From NCBI GenBank assembly GCA_037446355.1, contig JBBIIT010000012.1, positions 9,846 to 73,845 of the forward strand: a DNA stretch of 64,000 nucleotides, written 5' to 3'. Position 1 is the stretch's first letter. Each line of letters begins with the position of its first letter. The notes below the pieces were generated by a model. That model saw only the letters and a program-made list of their open reading frames with translations, did no database searches and was not told the DNA's origin. A program made the translations under genes and the position numbers. Positions 1-8,582 of the stretch are shown here, in pieces. Origin of the DNA: Roseiarcus sp037446355. GTDB lineage: Bacteria > Pseudomonadota > Alphaproteobacteria > Rhizobiales > Beijerinckiaceae.

Positions 1-1
1 C

Positions 2-949
2 GGCTGCGGCATTGCTATGGGGCTGCTGGCGGCGCTTTCGATCTACCTCGCTTCGTTCTGGCTGTTTTGCGTCGCGCTGTTCTTCGGCGGCGCTTACGCC
101 GCCGCGGTGCTCACGTTCCGATTCGCCGCCGCCGACTGCGCGCCGACGGAACGGCGTGCGCGTGCGGTCTCGCTCGTTATGGCCGGCGGATTGTTCGGCG
201 GCGTGATCGGACCGCAACTCGTCACCTATACAATGAACATTTGGCCGCCGTTCATGTTCGCGGCGACGTTCCTGGGCTCGGCGGGGCTGGCGGCGCTGTC
301 GGCGCTCATTCTGGCGGGCGTGACGCTGCCCACCCCGCCGCGCCACGAGGTCAGCCGCGGTCGGCCCCTGCTTGAAATCGCGCGTCAACCGCGCTTCCTC
401 GTCGCCGCGCTCAGCGGCGCGACCTCGTACATGCTGATGAATTTCATCATGACGTCCGCGCCGCTGGCGATGAAGATCTGCGGCCTGCCGCAAACCGCCG
501 CCAACCTCGGGTTGCAATGGCACATCATCGGCATGTATGCGCCGGGCTTCCTGACCGGACGGCTGATCCAGCGTTTCGGCGCCGCGCCGATGGTGCTGGT
601 GGGCCTGACGACCACGCTGAGCGCCGCGATCGCCGGACTGACCGGCGTCGACGTCGCGCATTTCTGGACCAACCTGATCCTGCTGGGCGTCGGTTGGAAC
701 TTCAGCTTCACCGGCGCATCGGTGATGGTGCTCGACACCCACCGGCCGGAAGAGCGCACGCGCGTGCAGTCGCTGAACGATTTTCTCGTCTTCGGCACCA
801 TGGTCGTGGGCTCGTTCGTGTCGGGCGGCCTGCTGACGGAATACGGTTGGCAGACGGTTTGCTGGACGATGATCCCGCCGCTCGCCCTGACCGCGCTCGC
901 GATCGCCCTGTGGCGCCGCTCGCCCTCGGAGAGCGCCGAAGCGGCGTGA
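2..949 (+). CDS. MFS transporter, 5'-truncated
   Basis: C-terminal part of a major facilitator superfamily permease, an inner-membrane secondary transporter of unknown substrate. The reading frame is open to the left edge (the residues before the first ATG at 17 are coding-like), so the true start lies outside the window. About 310 residues are visible with eight or more hydrophobic helices separated by short Arg/Pro-rich loops. Gly-rich helices such as the stretch near residues 55-75 are MFS-like. The family is usually about 400 residues, so roughly one quarter is missing. It ends about 100 bp before the exopolysaccharide gene on the same strand. The substrate cannot be read from the sequence. 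Confidence 0.8.
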   Translation, partial: GCGIAMGLLAALSIYLASFWLFCVALFFGGAYAAAVLTFRFAAADCAPTERRARAVSLVMAGGLFGGVIGPQLVTYTMNIWPPFMFAATFLGSAGLAALSALILAGVTLPTPPRHEVSRGRPLLEIARQPRFLVAALSGATSYMLMNFIMTSAPLAMKICGLPQTAANLGLQWHIIGMYAPGFLTGRLIQRFGAAPMVLVGLTTTLSAAIAGLTGVDVAHFWTNLILLGVGWNFSFTGASVMVLDTHRPEERTRVQSLNDFLVFGTMVVGSFVSGGLLTEYGWQTVCWTMIPPLALTALAIALWRRSPSESAEAA

Positions 950-1045
950 ACGACGGCGCCCTTCGCAGCAAAACGTTAACCAAGATCGCCAATAGTGAAG
1001 CCCGCGAAGCCAGGCGCCGACCGCGCGCCTTTCCTGGAAACGGCG

Positions 1046-3172
1046 ATGTTCGACTACGGCCAGGCGGCCGAACCCCTGTCTCCCGTTCCCACGCGCGCGC
1101 GCGGGACGGAGTCGTCGCTTGCGCGGCTCGCGCCGCTGTTGGCGCTGGGGCGCCGCCATTTCGGCACGGTCGCGGCTTCGATGCTCGCTTGCGGCGCGCT
1201 CGCTTTCGCGGGCTCTAAGTTGGTGACGCCACGCTACGTCTCGACCGCGGAGATCTATGTTGATCCGAGCGCGTTACAAGGCGGCGACACGCAACCGATC
1301 GCGGCCGGTCAGGATTCCAACGGCTTCGTGAACTACGTCGAAAGCCAGGCGCTGATCGTCAGCTCGCGCGCGGTGCTCGATCGTGTCGTGAAGGCCGAAA
1401 ACCTCGCGCGCGACCCGGAGTTCTCCGGCGCCGGCGGCCCGTCGACGATCGGCGCATTCTTTCATTCGCCCGCGCCCGCCTCCCCGGACGATGGGCTCGC
1501 CGCCGCCGCTCGCGCCCTCGGCGCCAAAGTGCAAGTCAAGCGGCCCGAACGCACATTCGTGCTCGAAGTCTCGGTCGCGAGTCGCGATCCCGCGCGCGCC
1601 GCCGAACTCGCGAACGCGACCGCGAAGGCTTACATCGACGAAGTCAACGCGATGCGGTTCGATGGCTCCCGGCAGGCGGGCGCGGCGATCGCGCAACGTC
1701 TGGACTCCTTGCGTCAGCACGTGCTCGACGCGGAGCGAGCGATCGAGGACTACAAGGGCGCCAACGGCCTCATCGGCGCCAGGGATACGTCGCTCATCGA
1801 GGGACGACTGAAGCAGCTCGACGGCCAACTTGTCGCGGCGCGCACGCGCATGAGCGAGGCGAAGGCGCGCGCCGATCAGGTCGACCTCGCGCGGCGGCAA
1901 GGGGTGGATCTCGGCGCGCTGGCGACGCCGCTCGGTCTCAATGGCCTGACGCCGCTGCGCGCGCAGCAAGCCGACGCGAAACAGAAGCTCGCCGACGCGC
2001 TCGCCGAACTCGGACCGCGCCATCCCCAGGTGATCGACGCGCGCGCGCGCCTTGCGGCCGCGAACGCCGCGGTCGAGGCCGAGGTGTCGCGTTTCGCCGA
2101 CGCGCAGCGGCTCGAATACGCGCGCTCGAAATCGCTGGAGGCCTCACTGCTGCGCCAGCTCGACGAGTTGAACAAGCAGACCAACGAAAGCGATCAGGCG
2201 ATGATCGGCCTGCGCGATCTCGAACGCAAAGCCGCCGCAGCGCGCGATGTCTACGAACTGTTCGTCAACCGTTCGCGCGAGGCCGGCGAAATTCAGCAGG
2301 TCGAACCGACGCGCACCAAGATCATTTCGGCCGCGACGCCGCCGCTCGGGCGCGCGTTTCCGCCGAGTTCGGTTTCGCTCGCCGCGCTCGGGCTCGTCGC
2401 CGGCCTCGGGCTCGGCCTCGCGCTCGCCTGGCTAGGCGAGCGGCGCGGCCTGACCGTCGCTGCGTCGTTCGGCGCAAGCGGTCGGCCGAAGCGAGCGCGG
2501 AGTTTCGTCGTCGGAGCGACGGCGCCGCTGCGCGCCCACGCCCGCCGCCAGAGCCTCGACAACATCGATCTTACCGAACTGGGTTTCGCCGCGCTGGCGC
2601 CGGAGGCGGACGCTGGGGAATTCGACGCGGCGCTGGACGGCGCCGGGTACGCGCCGGGGCGCGGTCGGGACGCCTTCGTCGTCGCGATCGCCGGCGACAA
2701 CCTCGACGGCGAGCGCACGTCGTTGGCGATCAATCTCGCGTTGAGCGCCGTGCGCCGCGACGCCCGCGTCGTGCTGCTCGACGCCGCGGGCCGCAACGCC
2801 AAGTTGACGCGCGCGCTGCGCAACGTCGCGCGACGCCCGGTTCTCGAAGGCGGCCCCATCTTCGCCACCGTCAACGGCGTCAGCCTCGCCCTGCCGAAGG
2901 CCGCCGACGCCGAAGTCGGCCGCCTCAAGCCCGAGGCGCTGCTGGGAGAATTCCTGCGCAAGCGCGCGGACGCGCCTGATCTGATCGTTTGCGACGGTCC
3001 CGACATCAGCGAGGTCGACGCCGGCACGCTCCTGCGGCGCGTGAGCGCCATCGTCGTCGTCGAAAATGGCGAGGCCAATGTGAGCGACGCCGCGCTCGCA
3101 GAAATGGGATTGGCGGCGAGCGCCTATGTGCGATTCGCCGCGCCAGCGGACGTTTTACGCCGCGGCGCCTGA
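1046..3172 (+). CDS. Wzz/GumC-like exopolysaccharide co-polymerase with degenerate BY-kinase-like domain
   Basis: Polysaccharide co-polymerase that would set chain length or export of a surface polysaccharide in the inner membrane. Visible order: a short N-tail, a first membrane helix (about residues 38-58), a periplasmic Wzz-type domain starting with a TPRYVSTAEIYVD-like strand, long coiled-coil segments (about 200-390), a Pro-Phe-Pro-Pro motif before a second membrane helix (about 435-460), then a cytoplasmic Rossmann-like domain with a VVLLDA strand. Where tyrosine autokinases carry Walker A (GxxxxGKS/T) this protein has GDNLDGERTS, and no terminal Tyr cluster is seen. ATP GG AAA-type spacing before ATG 1046 favours that start over the GTG at 995. 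The last 18 bp overlap the convergent deacetylase gene. Confidence 0.85.
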   Translation: MFDYGQAAEPLSPVPTRARGTESSLARLAPLLALGRRHFGTVAASMLACGALAFAGSKLVTPRYVSTAEIYVDPSALQGGDTQPIAAGQDSNGFVNYVESQALIVSSRAVLDRVVKAENLARDPEFSGAGGPSTIGAFFHSPAPASPDDGLAAAARALGAKVQVKRPERTFVLEVSVASRDPARAAELANATAKAYIDEVNAMRFDGSRQAGAAIAQRLDSLRQHVLDAERAIEDYKGANGLIGARDTSLIEGRLKQLDGQLVAARTRMSEAKARADQVDLARRQGVDLGALATPLGLNGLTPLRAQQADAKQKLADALAELGPRHPQVIDARARLAAANAAVEAEVSRFADAQRLEYARSKSLEASLLRQLDELNKQTNESDQAMIGLRDLERKAAAARDVYELFVNRSREAGEIQQVEPTRTKIISAATPPLGRAFPPSSVSLAALGLVAGLGLGLALAWLGERRGLTVAASFGASGRPKRARSFVVGATAPLRAHARRQSLDNIDLTELGFAALAPEADAGEFDAALDGAGYAPGRGRDAFVVAIAGDNLDGERTSLAINLALSAVRRDARVVLLDAAGRNAKLTRALRNVARRPVLEGGPIFATVNGVSLALPKAADAEVGRLKPEALLGEFLRKRADAPDLIVCDGPDISEVDAGTLLRRVSAIVVVENGEANVSDAALAEMGLAASAYVRFAAPADVLRRGA

Positions 3173-4030
3173 CGCGATCCCCGGCCCGGAGCGGGCCAAC
3201 GCCTGCGCGACGGTGACGATCTCGAAGCCTCGCGCAAGCGCGCCTTGCAGCGCGGCCTGAAACAGATCGGGCGAGCAACCGAACGGGCTCGGATCGGGCG
3301 CGACATCATGCAAAGTGAAGATGAGCCAGCCGCGCAGGCGCCGCGCGCGTTCGAGCTGGGCGAACAATTCGGCGCGGTTCAGGCGCGCGTTCGCCAGTTC
3401 GTAGGTTCGAAGGTGCTGGGCGTCGAAGCCGTTGCAGTTAATCCCGGGAACGATGCCGCGCGCCGAATCCGTCATCGCGGCGATCTGCCGCTTGCGCTCC
3501 AGCGCCACCATTCCGAACGGGTAGGCGAAATTGCGCGCATCGATTTCGTCGTCGATCTCGGCAAGTTCGGCTCGATTGCGCTCCATTTCAACGCGCAGCG
3601 CGTCGGCGTCGAGCCAGGCGAGCGGGCAGTGGCTGTGGCCGTGCAAGCCAATCTCGTGACCGCGCCGGCGCAGGTCGCGCACCGCCGCCGCGTCGACGAT
3701 GCGATAGTGCTTGGTGCGCTGACCTACCAGGCCGCTGGCGACGAAATAGACGCCGCGTCCGCCTGCCCGTTCGAGCGCCTCGGCGCCCAATTCATAGGCG
3801 CTGACCGGCGCGTCGTCGAAAGTGAAACTCACCAGCGGCCGCTCAAGGGCCAGGCGTCGCGGCGATCGCTCGAGATAACGGGACAGTCGCGATGAGGCGC
3901 GACGCCGCAGGGCCTGCAAGGGCGGAAGCGCGAAATAGTCCGGTTCGACATACGTGACCGTCGGTTCGACCGGCCACGCCATGGGCGCGGGACGGTCGGG
4001 ACACGCGATCGTCGCGGCGGCCTTCGGCAT
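3155..4030 (-). CDS. Polysaccharide deacetylase (NodB-homology, CE4)
   Basis: Predicted metal-dependent carbohydrate deacetylase acting on polysaccharide or peptidoglycan. The CE4 motifs are visible: TFDD (catalytic Asp and metal Asp), and a His-x-x-x-His metal motif in GLHGHSH, followed further down by an RNFAYPFG stretch typical of motif 3. No clear signal peptide is present, so localisation is uncertain. ATG at 4030 is preceded by GAGGGAG at good Shine-Dalgarno distance. A longer frame begins at 4180 but would run into the divergent transglutaminase promoter region. It faces the GumC-like gene tail to tail with an 18-bp overlap, which suggests a role in modifying the same exopolysaccharide. 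Confidence 0.85.
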   Translation of the reverse strand: MPKAAATIACPDRPAPMAWPVEPTVTYVEPDYFALPPLQALRRRASSRLSRYLERSPRRLALERPLVSFTFDDAPVSAYELGAEALERAGGRGVYFVASGLVGQRTKHYRIVDAAAVRDLRRRGHEIGLHGHSHCPLAWLDADALRVEMERNRAELAEIDDEIDARNFAYPFGMVALERKRQIAAMTDSARGIVPGINCNGFDAQHLRTYELANARLNRAELFAQLERARRLRGWLIFTLHDVAPDPSPFGCSPDLFQAALQGALARGFEIVTVAQALARSGPGIASGAAA

Positions 4031-4219
4031 GGATTCGCTCCCTCGACCTGTCCCGAATCGCGACAGTTGCGGCGGCGTGCCCGACGGCCAAGGAAATTGC
4101 GTGCCAAGGCGACTTTCGAGAAGCGCGATTGACTTTGGCCCCTGCGCCGCGGCCAATTCCCGACGGCGCGACCCTTGCATGGGCTCGGGAGCGCGAAACC
4201 GCGACAGGAACCTCAGCTT

Positions 4220-7200
4220 TTGGCGATCTTAGTCGGCCTGCACCACGTCACCAGTTACACCTATGACCGCCCGGTCCTGCTCGGTCCGCAATCCGTGCGT
4301 TTGCGGCCGGCGCCGCATTGCCGGACCCGTGTGCCGAGCTATGCGCTTAAGGTCGCGCCGGCGCAGCACTTCGTCAATTGGCAGCAGGATCCGCACGGCA
4401 ATTGGCTCGCGCGCTACGTGTTTCCGGAACCGGTCACGGAATTTCGTATCGAGGTTGACCTCATCGCCGAGCTCGCGGTCATCAATCCGTTCGATTTCTT
4501 CATCGAGCCCTATGCCGAAGAATTCCCGTTCCAATACGCGGACGAACTGAAGATCGAGCTCGCCGCCTATCTCACGCCCGAGCCCGGCGGACCGCTGCTC
4601 GACAAACTCATGTCCGAAATCGCCGGCCGCAAGAAGCGCACGATCGACTTTCTGGTCGAACTCAACGCCGAATTGCAGCACATGGTGCGTTACGTCATCC
4701 GCATGGAGGCGGGCGTTCAGGAGCCTGACGAGACGCTGGCGCTGCGTTCGGGCTCCTGCCGCGACTCGGCCTGGCTGCTGGTGCAGATCCTGCGCCGGCT
4801 CGGCCTCGCCGCCCGCTTCGTATCCGGCTACCTCATCCAGCTCAGAGCCGACGTCGACCCGATCGAGGGACCGCGCGGAACCGACAAGGATTTCACCGAC
4901 CTGCACGCTTGGGCCGAGGTCTATGTTCCCGGCGCCGGCTGGATCGGCATGGATGCGACCTCGGGCCTGCTTTGCGGCGAAGGGCACCTGCCGCTCTGCG
5001 CGACGCCGCACTTTCGTTCCGCCGCGCCGATTTCCGGCGTCGTTGATCCGGCGAACGTGAGTTTCGGGTTCGAGATGAACGTCACCAGGTTGCGGGAGGC
5101 GCCGCGCGTGACGCTGCCCTTCACCGACGCGGCCTGGGCGAAGCTCGACGCGCTCGGCGGAGCGGTTGACCGCGATCTCGTCGCTCAGGACGTGCGCCTG
5201 ACAATGGGCGGCGAACCGACGTTCGTTTCCATCGACGACCTCGACGCGCCGGAATGGAACACAGGCGCCGTCGGCGGCGCCAAGGAGGCGCGCGCGCAAG
5301 ACCTCGTCGTCCGCCTCGCGGCCCGTTTCGCCCCCGCCGGTTTCGTCCATTTCGGTCAGGGCAAATGGTATCCGGGCGAAAGCCTGCCGCGCTGGGCGTT
5401 CTCGATCTACTGGCGCAAGGACGGTGAGAAAATCTGGAGCGACGCGGCTTTGCTCGCGGGCCACGGCGCGAAGACAGGCGCGCAGGAAGAGGACGCGGAA
5501 GCCCTGGCCAATGAGATCGCGACGCGCCTCGGCGTCGAACCCGATTGCGTCATTCCCGCCTATGAGGACGCCGCCTATTGGCTGCTGAAGGAACAGGCGC
5601 TTCCGGTCAATGTCGACCCGCTCGATCCGAAAATCGACGATCCCGAAGAGCGGGCGCGAATGATGCGCACTTTCACGCATGGGCTCTCGAAGCCGACCGG
5701 CTACGTGCTGCCGGTGCAGCGTTGGAACGCGGAGGCGAAGCGGGGCTGGCGCAGCGAGCGCTGGCCGCTCAGGCGCGGCCGGCTGTTCCTCATTCCCGGC
5801 GATTCGCCCGTGGGTCTGCGGCTGCCGATGAAGACGCTGCCGTATGTCGAGCCGTCCAAGTTTCCGTTCGTTCACGAACAAGACCCGTTTGCGCCGCGCG
5901 CGCCGCTGCCCGAAGCCGCACATTTCCAGCGCATCGAGAATGTCCCAGCGCCCGAGAGCGTCGCTCAGACGACCGAAGCGCAATACGACGCGAGCGGTGC
6001 GGTCAGAACGGCGATCTCAGTCGAATTGCGCGACGGCGCGCTGAGCGTGTTCATGCCGCCGGTCCCCAGGCTCGAAGACTATCTCGAATTGCTCGGCGCC
6101 GTGGAGTCGATCGCGCGCGAACGAAACCTGCCCGTGCGCATCGAAGGCTATGCGCCGCCGCACGATCCGCGGCTCGACGTCATCAAGGTGACGCCCGACC
6201 CCGGCGTGATCGAAGTCAACATCCATCCCGCCGCGTCATGGCGGCAGGCGGTCGAAACGACGACCACGCTTTACGAGGAGGCGCGCCTGGCGCGGCTCGG
6301 GACCGACAAGTTCCTGACCGACGGGCGCCATACCGGAACCGGCGGCGGCAACCACGTCGTGCTCGGCGGCGCGACGCCCGCCGACTCGCCGTTCCTGCGC
6401 CGCCCCGATCTGCTCGCGAGCCTCATCCTTTATTGGCAGCGCCATCCCGCGCTGTCGTTCCTGTTCTCCGGATTGTTCATCGGCCCGACCAGTCAGGCGC
6501 CGCGCCTTGACGAAGCGCGCGACGACCAACTCTACGAACTCGAGATCGCGCTCTCGCAAACGCCCGAGCCCGGCGTCGAGACTCCGTTGTGGGTCGTCGA
6601 TCGCCTATTCCGCCATCTGCTCACCGACATCACCGGAAACACGCATCGCGCCGAGATCTGTATCGACAAGCTCTATTCGCCGGACAGCGCGACCGGGCGA
6701 CTCGGGCTCGTCGAATTCCGCTCGTTCGAAATGCCGCCGGACGCGCGCATGAGTCTGGCGCAGCAATTGCTGCTCAGGGCGCTGATCGCCTGGTTCTGGC
6801 GCGAACCGCAGAAAGGCGCGCCGGTGCGCTGGGGAACGAGTCTGCACGACAGGTTCATGTTGCCGCATTTCGTATGGGAGGATTTTCGCGGCGTGCTCGC
6901 CGACCTCGGCGGCGCGGGCTACGAATTCGATCCGCAATGGTTCGAGGCGGCGCGAGAATTCCGCTTTCCCTTGAGCGGGCGCGTCGAACACGGCGGCGTC
7001 GAACTGGAACTGCGCACTGCGCTCGAACCCTGGCATGTGCTCGGTGAGGAAACCGCGGCGGGCGGCACGGTGCGCTATGTCGACAGTTCCGTCGAGCGCC
7101 TGCAAGTGAGGGCCAAGGGCCTCGTGCGCGGGCGTCACGTCGTCGCCTGCAACGGCCGCAAGCTGCCGATGCACACGATCGGCGCCGGCGAAGCGGTGGC

Positions 7201-7507
7201 GGGCGTGCGCTTCAAGGCGTGGCAGCCCTATTCGGGACTGCATCCAACCATCGCACCGCAGGCGCCGCTGACCTTCGACGTGCTCGACAGTTGGAGCGGC
7301 CGCTCATTAGGGGGCTGCCTCTATCACGTCGCCCATCCCGGCGGGCGCAGCTACGACACATCGCCCGTCAACGCCTACGAAGCCGAAGCGCGCCGCCTCG
7401 CGCGTTTCCAGGACCACGGCCACACCGCCGGCGCGGTCGTCATCCCGCGCGACGAAGCGACCGCGGAGTTTCCGCTAACGCTCGATTTAAGGAGAGCGGC
7501 GACGTAG
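4220..7507 (+). CDS. Transglutaminase-like protein with DUF2126 amidoligase-like domain
   Basis: Large cytosolic protein (1095 aa) of the transglutaminase N-terminal plus DUF2126 architecture. The first ~110 residues form the beta-sandwich typical of the family (start HHVTSYTYDRPV). The papain-like transglutaminase core has Cys180 in SGSCRDS, a His in DLHAWAEVY and an Asp in GMDATSG. From about residue 300 to the end is DUF2126, classed in published domain analyses with COOH-NH2 ligases. TTG at 4220 gives the family-typical N-terminus and has AGGAA upstream; a TTG at 4175 is the alternative. The family is predicted to make or process peptide-like linkages with the ATP-grasp/alpha-E and second transglutaminase encoded at 10127-13518. 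The actual product is unknown. Confidence 0.88.
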   Translation: MAILVGLHHVTSYTYDRPVLLGPQSVRLRPAPHCRTRVPSYALKVAPAQHFVNWQQDPHGNWLARYVFPEPVTEFRIEVDLIAELAVINPFDFFIEPYAEEFPFQYADELKIELAAYLTPEPGGPLLDKLMSEIAGRKKRTIDFLVELNAELQHMVRYVIRMEAGVQEPDETLALRSGSCRDSAWLLVQILRRLGLAARFVSGYLIQLRADVDPIEGPRGTDKDFTDLHAWAEVYVPGAGWIGMDATSGLLCGEGHLPLCATPHFRSAAPISGVVDPANVSFGFEMNVTRLREAPRVTLPFTDAAWAKLDALGGAVDRDLVAQDVRLTMGGEPTFVSIDDLDAPEWNTGAVGGAKEARAQDLVVRLAARFAPAGFVHFGQGKWYPGESLPRWAFSIYWRKDGEKIWSDAALLAGHGAKTGAQEEDAEALANEIATRLGVEPDCVIPAYEDAAYWLLKEQALPVNVDPLDPKIDDPEERARMMRTFTHGLSKPTGYVLPVQRWNAEAKRGWRSERWPLRRGRLFLIPGDSPVGLRLPMKTLPYVEPSKFPFVHEQDPFAPRAPLPEAAHFQRIENVPAPESVAQTTEAQYDASGAVRTAISVELRDGALSVFMPPVPRLEDYLELLGAVESIARERNLPVRIEGYAPPHDPRLDVIKVTPDPGVIEVNIHPAASWRQAVETTTTLYEEARLARLGTDKFLTDGRHTGTGGGNHVVLGGATPADSPFLRRPDLLASLILYWQRHPALSFLFSGLFIGPTSQAPRLDEARDDQLYELEIALSQTPEPGVETPLWVVDRLFRHLLTDITGNTHRAEICIDKLYSPDSATGRLGLVEFRSFEMPPDARMSLAQQLLLRALIAWFWREPQKGAPVRWGTSLHDRFMLPHFVWEDFRGVLADLGGAGYEFDPQWFEAAREFRFPLSGRVEHGGVELELRTALEPWHVLGEETAAGGTVRYVDSSVERLQVRAKGLVRGRHVVACNGRKLPMHTIGAGEAVAGVRFKAWQPYSGLHPTIAPQAPLTFDVLDSWSGRSLGGCLYHVAHPGGRSYDTSPVNAYEAEARRLARFQDHGHTAGAVVIPRDEATAEFPLTLDLRRAAT

Positions 7508-7539
7508 GCCCTCGCGTCACTCGTACGCCGCCGCCCCGC

Positions 7540-7848
7540 TCACATCCCTGGAATTTTCACGAGCTCGAACACTTCGACGCCGCCGCCATGCGCGATATGC
7601 GGATGGCCCGACGTCAGCGCGACCGCGGCTTCCAAATTGTCGGCCTGGACGATGGAATAGCCTGTGACCCCGCTCGCCTTGCCGGCGCCGAGCATTCGCG
7701 AGCCCGGCGCGAACGGCGCGCCGCCGTCGACAATCGATGGCCCAATCTTGCCGAAATAGGCCATCCAGGCGCCCATCATCGCCTTGCCCTCGGCCTCGGA
7801 TTGAGGCTCTCTGCCGCCAGTATAGATATATATGTATTTGTTGCTCAT
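7540..7848 (-). CDS. YciI-family protein
   Basis: Small (102 aa) YCII-related dimeric alpha+beta-barrel protein. The N-terminal KYIYIYTGG strand, a central Gly/Pro loop and a C-terminal GGGVEVFEL strand fit the family used in many ECF-sigma or ArsR-linked operons. Function is unproven; related proteins are peroxidase-like or dehydrochlorinase-like. ATG 7848 is preceded by an excellent AAGGAGGAAATC ribosome site, so the upstream ATG at 7872 is not used. It is the last gene of the minus-strand run arsR, SRPBCC-GST, DUF899, yciI; it starts 20 bp after the DUF899 stop codon. Confidence 0.85.
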   Translation of the reverse strand: MSNKYIYIYTGGREPQSEAEGKAMMGAWMAYFGKIGPSIVDGGAPFAPGSRMLGAGKASGVTGYSIVQADNLEAAVALTSGHPHIAHGGGVEVFELVKIPGM

Positions 7849-7868
7849 GATTTCCTCCTTGCTGAAAT

Positions 7869-8573
7869 TCAAGCCGCGTATTCGTCGCGCAGCCGCACCC
7901 AGCTCATCGGCATCGGCAGGCCTTCCTCGTGACGCCCGAGCGCCGTAATGTCGAGCAGGTTGTAAGCCGGATTGAGCATGTCGAGCCCGCGCGAGTAGCC
8001 CGAATAGGTGTGATAAACGCGCGCGCCGTCGCGGATGAAGGCGCTGATGCCGGGCAGTTCCGTCATCTGGGTCTGGCGCGGTTCGTAGTTGTAGCTGACC
8101 GAGCCCTTCGCCAAATCTTCCGTCCGGAAGCTGACGCCGAAATCGAAGTTGAAATCGCCCAGCGCCGATGAATACCAGGGAAAGGTCCAGCCCATGCGGC
8201 TCGCGCGCTCGCGCAATTTGGCGAACGGCGCGCGAGAGACTGCGATCAGGCGCGTGTCGCGGTGCGCGAGGTGATCGACGACGCCATTAAACCCGTCGGC
8301 CCAGAACGAGCAGCTTTTGCACGGCTTCTCCCAATCCGGACCGAACATGAAATGATAGACGAGCAGTTGCTTGCTCGATCCGAAAAGCTCGGCAAGGCCG
8401 ACCTCGCCCTCCGGGCCAACGAAACGATAGGGTTCGCCGATCTCGACCCAAGGCAGTTCGCGTCGCTTGGCGCTGAGCGCGTCGCGGCGACGGGTGAATT
8501 CCTTCTCCTCGGCGAGCAGCCGTTTGCGCGCCTCCAACCATTGCGTGCGCGAAACGACGGGATGATCGTTCAT
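7869..8573 (-). CDS. DUF899 thioredoxin-like family protein
   Basis: Cytosolic protein (234 aa) of the DUF899 family, a thioredoxin-fold group common in Hyphomicrobiales. It starts with an S-x-x-W-x-x-A-R helix followed by a KE-rich stretch. The core reads LLVYHFMFG then a CKSCSFW motif, with two cysteines where thioredoxins have their redox pair. A C-terminal YSGYSRG plus aromatic-rich tail is also typical. The start at 8573 follows AGGAGG on the minus strand. It lies 9 bp downstream of the SRPBCC-GST fusion in the ArsR-led operon, which suggests a detoxification or redox role. Biochemical function is not established. Confidence 0.88.
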   Translation of the reverse strand: MNDHPVVSRTQWLEARKRLLAEEKEFTRRRDALSAKRRELPWVEIGEPYRFVGPEGEVGLAELFGSSKQLLVYHFMFGPDWEKPCKSCSFWADGFNGVVDHLAHRDTRLIAVSRAPFAKLRERASRMGWTFPWYSSALGDFNFDFGVSFRTEDLAKGSVSYNYEPRQTQMTELPGISAFIRDGARVYHTYSGYSRGLDMLNPAYNLLDITALGRHEEGLPMPMSWVRLRDEYAA

Positions 8574-8582
8574 CGTGTCCTC

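Noticed and set aside
4129..4158. TTGACT...CCAATT as promoter of the 4220 gene
   Set aside because: The -35 is good but the -10 is poor; I could not support it above chance.
4229..5983. Long minus-strand open frame (584 codons) opposite the transglutaminase-DUF2126 gene
   Set aside because: Arg/Gly/His-rich mirror of a homologous plus-strand gene; long antisense frames are expected in GC-rich DNA. The same applies to 11162-12613, 20740-22503, 46201-48102 and the 53511-55256 extension.
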